Position numbers and translations under genes: made by a program
The notes under the pieces: model-generated
Database searches by the model: none
Told to the model about the DNA's origin: nothing
The model's input: only the letters and a program-made list of their open reading frames with translations
Shown here: positions 58,900 to 64,000 of the stretch, one piece after another
Numbering within the stretch: position 1 is the stretch's first letter
Layout: each line of letters starts with the position of its first letter
Assembly (NCBI GenBank): GCA_019203745.1
Contig: CP078104.1
Coordinates: forward strand, 1-64,000
DNA from: Chryseobacterium sp. E1
Lineage (GTDB): Bacteria; Bacteroidota; Bacteroidia; Flavobacteriales; Weeksellaceae
DNA: 64,000 nt
Direction of reading: 5' to 3'

Positions 58900-59049
58900 T
58901 TAACGCAAAGTTTTTATTTTTAGAATTGCTGATCTTTAAGGAAGCAAAGCATAGAATCAACTCTGTTGATTTGTCGAAGCGCTTCATCAGTGACGAAGTC
59001 GCATCACTTTGCCCATCTAAAATACGACGGAATTCTTCATTTGCGTTAA
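58900..59049. repeat. MITE-like element with TTAACGCAAAG ends (copy 2, inverted)
   Basis: Starts TTAACGCAAAG and ends TTTGCGTTAA. Read on the minus strand its interior (GATGGGCAAAGTGATGCGACTTCGTCACTGATGAAGCGCTTCG-like) follows copy 1 at 51869-52038 with scattered changes and a 20-base size difference. Confidence 0.65.
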
Positions 59050-59087
59050 AATTAATTCCAGGTATGAGATATGAAAGACCTAAAAAT

Positions 59088-59758
59088 TTATGTTCTTCTG
59101 ATTATATTCTGTGTAAGACTGATATAATTAAACATACAAAATGTTGCTATCGCCCCAAACGTATGCCATAAAAAGTGGGTTCCGAAACTGAACCATTCCC
59201 ATTTATCAGCGATACGGAAGGCCAATGCTAAAACAAACGACAATAGAGCAAAACCTACCCATTTACCCGCTTTCCATTCGGTATAAATCAAATACTTCAA
59301 TACCGAGAAAAGGACAAATGAGGCCATCACTGCATAATTTACGTTGATAAAAAGAGACATATTATCTGCCAAAATCCAGTTTCTCAAACCGAACATGAGT
59401 ACCAGATATCCGAGAACCGTTACAACAGCATAATACCATCTGGTGCTCTGCGCTACAAAATAAAATCCGGCAGACAGGCATAATAACATAATGGGCAGCC
59501 AATCCATCATAATAAATACCGGCCATTGTCTGAAAGAATGATAAACAGTTCCTCCTATAGCACCAATATATAATAAAACCAGACAGTAGGCTAAAAAAGG
59601 ATATTGCTTAAAATTACCTTTTATTTTTATGGTCCAGAAAATGGCTAAGACTAAAAAAACACGGCAGTTACTGCGTTTAAGGGCTCAGGAAAAAACTGGG
59701 CCATATCTGTTTCTTTATATAACATACCTCCGTCCGGAGGTAATTGGTTTATTGGCAT
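59088..59758 (-). CDS. CREST/alkaline ceramidase-like membrane protein (frameshifted)
   Basis: Seven hydrophobic segments. GGTVYHSFRQWPVFIMMDWLPI near the first third and FSFGTHFLWHTFGAIATFCMF at the end place Ser, Asp and three His residues as in the CREST hydrolase superfamily (alkaline ceramidase, PAQR). ATG 59758 (MPINQLPPDGGMLYKETDMAQFFPEPLNAVTAVF); an indel near 59655 splits the frame; about 223 residues. In a sphingolipid-making Bacteroidota a ceramidase-like activity is plausible but unproven. Confidence 0.6.
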
Positions 59759-60069
59759 TGTTCTCTTTATATCTGTTCTACAAATGCTTTATTTCACTTC
59801 TCTAAAGATAGAAAATTGATTCAGTTTTTTAATTCATTCTTTAAAAGATTTTTCTTCACGGCAATAATTAAAGTAACTAAAACCCAATCATCTGTTCTTT
59901 TTTAAATGCTTACAGATTGATCAGATAATGCAGGTTTTATCTCATCTGGATTTGCCTAATCATTGTATTTCAGGACTTATGTTATCCCCTTTCATCAATG
60001 CATTTTTTCCTGCTGTATATTTCCCATTTTACAAATCCTTTTCTATCTTTGTGGGAAATAAAAAAATTC
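59759..60069 (+). promoter_or_regulatory. Gap with -7 box of the MazG-like gene
   Basis: About 310 bases without a gene. TATCTTTG at 60044-60051 is an exact TAnnTTTG box 19 bases before ATG 60070. Nothing else recognised. Confidence 0.45.
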
Positions 60070-60537
60070 ATGGATAAAATTGATAGTCTGAACCAAGTAG
60101 CAGAATTCCATACTACTTTCAAAGCCCCTATTTTAGATACCCCACAAATTCCTTCTCCTGAAAGATGCAATCTTAGAGTAGAGCTTCTACAGGAAGAGCT
60201 GAACGAGCTGAAACAAGCCATTGCAGACAATAATATCGTAGAAATTGCTGATGCATTGTGTGATTTACAGTACGTTTTGAGTGGTGCTGTACTTGAATTC
60301 GGACTTGGCAATAAATTTGTAGAGTTATTCAACGAGGTTCAGCGTTCCAATATGTCGAAGGCATGTGACAATGAAGAGCAGGCAAAGGAAACAGTTGAAT
60401 TCTATAAAGAAAAAGAGGTAGAGTCTTTTTATGAGAAGTCTGGAGAAAAATTCAATGTATACAGACAGGCAGATCATAAAGTATTAAAGAATAAATACTA
60501 CTCTCCTGCTGATTTAAAATCAATTATTGAGAAATAA
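60070..60537 (+). CDS. MazG-like nucleoside triphosphate pyrophosphohydrolase
   Basis: Intact 155 residues from ATG 60070 (MDKIDSLNQVAEFHTTF). ELLQEELNELKQAIADNNIVEIADALCDLQYVLSGA shows the EExxE...ExxD metal-binding pattern of all-alpha NTP pyrophosphohydrolases (MazG/HisE/dUTPase-like), in a phosphoribosyl-ATP diphosphatase-like subgroup. It probably hydrolyses non-canonical nucleotides in the cytosol. The start is placed at ATG 60070 downstream of the -7 box. The thioredoxin-like gene follows after 3 bases, so they form an operon with DUF4230. Confidence 0.8.
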   Translation: MDKIDSLNQVAEFHTTFKAPILDTPQIPSPERCNLRVELLQEELNELKQAIADNNIVEIADALCDLQYVLSGAVLEFGLGNKFVELFNEVQRSNMSKACDNEEQAKETVEFYKEKEVESFYEKSGEKFNVYRQADHKVLKNKYYSPADLKSIIEK

Positions 60538-60540
60538 AAT

Positions 60541-61101
60541 ATGAAGAAATTTATTACAAATCTTGTTGCCCTTTCAAGCTTATTTCTAGCTGCCCAGCAA
60601 TTCAGTGCCCAGAAAGTGGTAGTCAACCGTGAGGTTACTACCGAGAAGGATGGCAAAATGCTTTTGGGCCATCAGCTGAAAGATCAGTTTCTAAAAGCAC
60701 CTTATTCAGACTGGTATGTAAAGGAACATGACGAGTATAGCATTGATCAGAAAGCTGTAAGCGAACTTAAAAAAGGAAAACTGGGTTCTTACGACCTGAT
60801 TGTTTTCATGGGAACATGGTGTGAAGACAGCCACAGAGATATTCCGAGACTGATGAAGATTCTGGAAGAAGCTAATTACCCGGACAGCAAACTCACCATT
60901 ATTGCAGTGAACCGCAAAAAGAATCTCCTTCCGGAGACGAAGGTCTTTACAATGTACAGAAAGTACCTACCATTATTGTAAAAGGTATGGCAAAGAGGTG
61001 GGCAGAATTGTAGAAATGCCTACCACAGGATATATTGAAAGAGATCTGGTTCAGATTTTGAAAAAAATGATTCTTCTGTCATCAAAGAAATTTTTAAATA
61101 G
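60541..61101 (+). CDS. Periplasmic thioredoxin-like protein with WCEDS active site (frameshifted)
   Basis: Signal peptide MKKFITNLVALSSLFLAAQQFSAQ, then DLIVFMGTWCEDSHRDIPRLMKILEEANYP: a thioredoxin fold with a single active-site cysteine (WCEDS, CxxS). After an indel near 60930 the frame continues with VQKVPTIIVKRYGKEVGRIVEMPTTGYIERDL, including the cis-proline. About 187 residues. The monothiol site suggests mixed-disulfide chemistry or a non-reductant role. Second gene of the MazG-like/thioredoxin/DUF4230 group. Confidence 0.75.
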
Positions 61102-61104
61102 ATT

Positions 61105-61710
61105 TTGAGAAATTATAAAACAATTTTATCGTTTGTAGCAGGTGCAGGAGTAATGGTACTTCTGTTCTTCGGCCTTAAGTCTTGTCTGAACCTTGGCAAT
61201 AAAACGGAAAAGTCTGATTATTATATTCTGACCAACCAGATTTCAAAGATGAATAAGATGGTGGTGATGGAGCAGAATACTTCCAGTATGCAGAAAACCA
61301 AAATGGGCTATGAAGTTTTCGGGAAAGAAATTTCAAGTAACAGTATTATTACCTATACAAAAACCAATGCCCAGGTTTCTTATGATCTTAATAAAATGAA
61401 GATCGAAGTAGATTCCATCAACAAAAAACTGGTGATCACAGAACTACCTGATGCAGACATAAGAATTACCCCAAGTGTTGAGATCCAGTCTCTGGATGAT
61501 TCTTTTGTCAACAGGATTTCAGAGAAAGACATCAAAAATGTAACGGAAAAAGCTAAAGAAACAGCCCTTAAATCAATTGACCAGAATCAGTTGAGAAGCG
61601 AAGGACGTAAGCAGCTGATGGAAAATCTGGATAATATTTTTGTATTGGCAAAAGCTCTGAATTATACAATAGAAGATAAGACCGGAAAGATTGGTATTTT
61701 AGGACTTTAA
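61105..61710 (+). CDS. DUF4230 single-span membrane-anchored protein
   Basis: About 201 residues starting with TTG 61105 three bases after the previous stop. ILSFVAGAGVMVLLFFGLKSCL is an N-terminal membrane anchor; the extracytoplasmic part is alpha/beta with KKLVITELPDADIRITPSVEIQSLDD and ends in KALNYTIEDKTGKIGIL, the DUF4230 layout. Function unknown; found widely in Bacteroidota and Firmicutes. Translationally coupled to the thioredoxin-like gene. Confidence 0.75.
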   Translation: MRNYKTILSFVAGAGVMVLLFFGLKSCLNLGNKTEKSDYYILTNQISKMNKMVVMEQNTSSMQKTKMGYEVFGKEISSNSIITYTKTNAQVSYDLNKMKIEVDSINKKLVITELPDADIRITPSVEIQSLDDSFVNRISEKDIKNVTEKAKETALKSIDQNQLRSEGRKQLMENLDNIFVLAKALNYTIEDKTGKIGILGL

Positions 61711-61765
61711 CATACACACATTCCGTTTGGCAAATACTTTGAATGATATATAAAAATTTAAAGTT

Positions 61766-61963
61766 ATGGATTCAAAAGGAAACAGCCCAAAGAAAGAATC
61801 TGCCAATACTGCAGAAACGAAAAAGCAGAATCAGGATTTCCAGGATATTCCTGCTTCATCGAAAAAGACCAATCCACCTGAAATTGATAAGGAAGACATT
61901 CAAAAAGCTTCAAAAAACAAATCAGGAAAAACGGATAATACAAAAACAAAAGTTGACCGCTAA
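61766..61963 (+). CDS. Small charged hypothetical protein (65 aa)
   Basis: MDSKGNSPKKESANTAETKK... with nearly every residue Lys, Asn, Ser, Asp, Glu or Thr; predicted fully disordered and hydrophilic, no signal peptide. An ATG 55 bases after the DUF4230 stop and a terminator-like hairpin just downstream support it. Such small KD/NS-rich proteins are common in Chryseobacterium; role unknown. Confidence 0.5.
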   Translation: MDSKGNSPKKESANTAETKKQNQDFQDIPASSKKTNPPEIDKEDIQKASKNKSGKTDNTKTKVDR

Positions 61964-61984
61964 GGTTTGTAATATTCTTTAAAA

Positions 61985-62017
61985 CAAAAATTCTGTCTCA
62001 TAACGAGGCAGGATTTT
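61985..62017 (+). terminator. Probable terminator after the small charged protein gene
   Basis: AATTCTGTCTC, five-base loop, GAGGCAGGATT, then T5: an 11-bp stem including G-U pairs. Confidence 0.6.
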
Positions 62018-62054
62018 TTATTTTAACGGATCAAGATAAGGCTTTTCTTTTTAC

Positions 62055-62810
62055 ATACACCTTGTCATTCTGCTAGAAATCCAGCCTTACAAGCTGTAAC
62101 TTAGACTTTTTTAAACCACAAAAGATACAAAAGCTCTTAAACACTTTAGTTTTTTTAGCTACAAGCTATGCATATAAGAAGTACACAGAAGTTCCTGAAA
62201 ATCTCCAATTTTCTTTATTTTGTACGATCTTTGTAACTCAATACATACTTTGTCATTCCGCGAAGAATCTAGCCTTACTAATTGTAACTTAAAATATTTT
62301 TCAACCACAAAAGATACAAAAGCTCTTAAACACTTTAGTTTTTTTAGCTACAAGCTATGCGTATAAGAAGTACACAGAAGTTATTGAAAATCTCTGATTT
62401 TCTTTATTTTGTACGATCTTTGTAACTCAATACATATTTTGTCATTCCGCAAGGAATCTAGCCTTACCAATTGAACTTAGCATTCTTTTTCAACCACAAA
62501 AGATACAAAAGCTCTCTAAACACTTTAGTTTTTTAGCTACAAGCTATGCGTATAAGAAGTACACAGAAGTTCCTGAAAATCTCCGATTTTCTTTATTTTG
62601 TATGATCTTTGTAACTCAATACACATTTTGTCATTCCGCAAGGAATCTAGCCTTACCAATTGAACTTAGCATTCTTTTTCAACCACAAAAGATACAAAAG
62701 CTCTTAAACACTTTAGTTTTTTTAGCTACAAGCTATACGTATAAGAAGTACACAGAAGTTCCTGAAAATCTCCGATTTTCATTATTTATCCTTTGTAATT
62801 AATACAAATA
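62055..62810. repeat. Four tandem copies of a ~189-bp repeat
   Basis: TTGTCATTC(T/C) recurs at 62062, 62250, 62439 and 62628, a period of 188-189 bases. Each unit carries AACCACAAAAGATACAAAAGCTC, a T-run with TTAGCTACAAGCTATGC, and GTACACAGAAGTT(C/A)(C/T)TGAAAATCTC. A fifth, partial copy begins near 63047. Short frames through it (such as one from 62602) are by-products, not genes. Confidence 0.88.
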
Positions 62811-62822
62811 GGATTTAACAAA

Positions 62823-62945
62823 AGATTAAACTCCCCTTTGCTGAGTGAAACGCCTTTGCGACCGAAAAAATATATAGCATATAAAATCCATCTGCGAGCT
62901 CTTGCGTTTATCCTTTATTTTTACACAATTTTATTTTTAACCATT
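62823..62945. repeat. ~125-bp direct repeat, copy 1
   Basis: GCTGAGTGAAACGCCTTTGCGACCGAAAAAATATA(T/C)AGCATATAAAATCCATCTGCGA-like sequence to the TTTTTAACCA end; it recurs at 63089-63217 with few changes. It joins the 189-bp array to a partial AACCATTAAG element at 62938. Confidence 0.75.
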
Positions 62946-63088
62946 AAGGCTGATTAAGGGATTAAGAATATTAAGAATATTAAGATTAAACTTTGTTTTA
63001 AGAACAGATACTTTAAATATCGCATACCAACTTGTAACACACACCTTGTCATTCCACTAGAAACCCAGCCTTACAATTTAAATTGTTA

Positions 63089-63217
63089 AGAAAGAAACTC
63101 TCCCTCCGCTGAGTGAAACGCCTTTGCGACCGAAAAAATATACAGCATATAAAATCCATCTGCGAACTCTTGCGTTTATTTATCCGTTATTTTTACACAA
63201 TTTTATTTTTAACCACA
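63089..63217. repeat. ~125-bp direct repeat, copy 2
   Basis: Same sequence as 62823-62945, about 266 bases downstream, separated by the partial AACCATTAAG element and a partial TTGTCATTC unit. Confidence 0.75.
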
Positions 63218-63232
63218 CTCATTATTCAAAGT

Positions 63233-63266
63233 GAAAGGTTCCATCTCATACGAGGCGGAACCTTTC
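63233..63266. terminator. Terminator downstream of leuB
   Basis: GAAAGGTTCC, 14-base loop, GGAACCTTTC: a 10-bp perfect stem. It lies 36 bases beyond the leuB stop on the minus strand. Confidence 0.75.
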
Positions 63267-63302
63267 TTCTAACTATCTATCTAAGTGAACTTTGTTTTCT
63301 AT

Positions 63303-64000
63303 TTATACAATCGTTGATTTTCCGATCTTTACATTTTCAAAATTATAATAAGACTTCTCTGAATATCTGATATAATCTGCAATAAAGCTTCCGACCTCAC
63401 TGGTAGAATAATATTGCTTGGTATTCAGATCAATGGTAACATATTTATTTTCAATAGCATGTTCTACAGACTGTCTCAGCTTGCTGGCAGCCGGCTGTAG
63501 CCCAAGATGATCCAGCATCATTGCCACACTTAAAATGGACGCTATAGGATTGGCGATTCCCTTTCCTTTTGCCTGCGGATAAGATCCATGGATAGGTTCA
63601 AACAGTGAGTTTTTCTCCCCAACAGATGCCGAAGGAAGCAATCCTATTGACCCACCGATAACACTTGCTTCATCAGAAATGATATCGCCAAACATATTTT
63701 CTGTCAGGATCACATCAAACTGCTTCGGATTCAGGATCAGCTGCATCGCTGCATTATCTACAAACATATAATCCAATTGTACTTCAGGATATTCCGGAGC
63801 AATTTCCTGACAGATTTTTCGCCACAATCTCGAAGTATCCAATACATTGGCTTTATCAATCAGGGTCAGTTTTTTATTTCTTTTCTGTGCTTCCTGAAAT
63901 GCCATGTGAGCGATCGGAATAATGTCTTCTCTGCTGTATTTACATATGTCGTAAGCGTATTCACCTTCCGGGTCTGTAAATTTTTCGCCAAAATAGATCC
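63303..64000 (-). CDS. leuB: 3-isopropylmalate dehydrogenase (N-terminus beyond window)
   Basis: Leucine biosynthesis: NAD-dependent oxidative decarboxylation of 3-isopropylmalate. The visible C-terminal two thirds have GEKFTDPEGEYAYD, DKANVLDTSRLWRK, the catalytic region YMFVDNAAMQLI, DVILTENMFGDIISDEASVIGGSIGLLPSASVG (LeuB signature) and FEPIHGSYPQAKGKGIANP. The frame stays open to the window edge, so about 232 residues are seen of an expected 350-360. No frameshift in this part. Ends at 63303, before a terminator and a large repeat field. Confidence 0.93.
   Translation of the reverse strand, partial: IYFGEKFTDPEGEYAYDICKYSREDIIPIAHMAFQEAQKRNKKLTLIDKANVLDTSRLWRKICQEIAPEYPEVQLDYMFVDNAAMQLILNPKQFDVILTENMFGDIISDEASVIGGSIGLLPSASVGEKNSLFEPIHGSYPQAKGKGIANPIASILSVAMMLDHLGLQPAASKLRQSVEHAIENKYVTIDLNTKQYYSTSEVGSFIADYIRYSEKSYYNFENVKIGKSTIV

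Noticed and set aside
62055..62810. CRISPR array or coding repeats
   Set aside because: Units of ~189 bp without spacers; the open frame from 62602 merely runs through the repeat and has no family-like sequence.
1..64000. tRNA or rRNA genes
   Set aside because: No cloverleaf with GTTCnA loop and no rRNA-like conserved stretch was found by reading.

Overview
The window comes from a member of the Flavobacteriia (Bacteroidota), most likely Chryseobacterium or a close relative. This rests on low GC, Bacteroidota-type promoters (TTTG about 19 nt before TAnnTTTG), two proteins with C-terminal type IX secretion (T9SS) sorting domains, bacillithiol-related genes, DUF6766, SatD/DUF3307 and RluB-like proteins with basic N-terminal tails, and many AT-rich intergenic repeats. 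No tRNA, rRNA or CRISPR array was seen. A striking property is the density of single-base indels, mostly one base missing in a homopolymer: about half of the genes, including purF, aroB and gpmA, are split into two or more frames. I read these as sequencing or assembly errors and report repaired gene spans.

Layout. 1-2.4 kb: end of an unknown gene, gpmA, pdeM and a PNPOx-like stress protein, then five tandem copies of a 253-bp repeat (2.36-3.62 kb). 3.7-6.8 kb: a MocR regulator divergent from a cupin/DapA-like/thioredoxin-like operon. 7.0-17.2 kb: a one-directional general-stress block (KGG-repeat protein, DUF892 ferritin-like protein, two unknowns, HPII-type catalase, formaldehyde-dehydrogenase-like enzyme, CinA-like protein, two SDRs, a lipoprotein, an FAD/Rieske oxidoreductase and DUF6766). 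It is followed by a Crp/Fnr regulator and a small lipoprotein. The promoters of the KGG gene and of the lipoprotein carry the same FNR-type palindrome at the same distance from the -7 box, suggesting one Crp/Fnr-controlled stress regulon. 18.9-21.3 kb: an EamA exporter divergent from a second MocR regulator. 21.6-23.5 kb: four overlapping genes of a bacillithiol-linked operon. 23.7-28.1 kb: DEAD-box helicase, pncA, RluB-like pseudouridine synthase, aroB.

28.3-32.4 kb holds four tandem outer-membrane beta-barrel paralogs, each preceded by a sigma-54-like -24/-12 box. A fifth such box precedes a gene-free stretch ending in a terminator, a candidate small RNA. 32.5-37.7 kb: glycerophosphodiesterase, purF and purC with a four-helix-bundle gene between them flanked by 17-bp inverted repeats, then DUF3307 and SatD with a duplicated palindromic operator. 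38-45 kb: two T9SS-secreted enzymes (endonuclease I and an M12B-type metalloprotease) around an acyl-CoA dehydrogenase and a DinB protein. 45.6-46.7 kb: a lipoprotein with a TNT-type NAD+-glycohydrolase domain and a probable immunity gene. 46.8-51.7 kb: DUF2911, then a coupled PIG-L deacetylase / 34-residue membrane protein / sodium-solute symporter operon.

53.0-55.4 kb: a structured RNA with its own promoter and terminator (6S-like), then an AT-rich island with an XRE regulator, a CxxC protein and an Mrr-like PD-(D/E)xK nuclease, which is a candidate defence module. 55.6-64 kb: RidA, Crp/Fnr, alpha/beta hydrolase, lipoprotein, CREST-like membrane protein, MazG-like protein, thioredoxin-like protein, DUF4230, a large repeat field (62.0-63.2 kb) and the 3' part of leuB.
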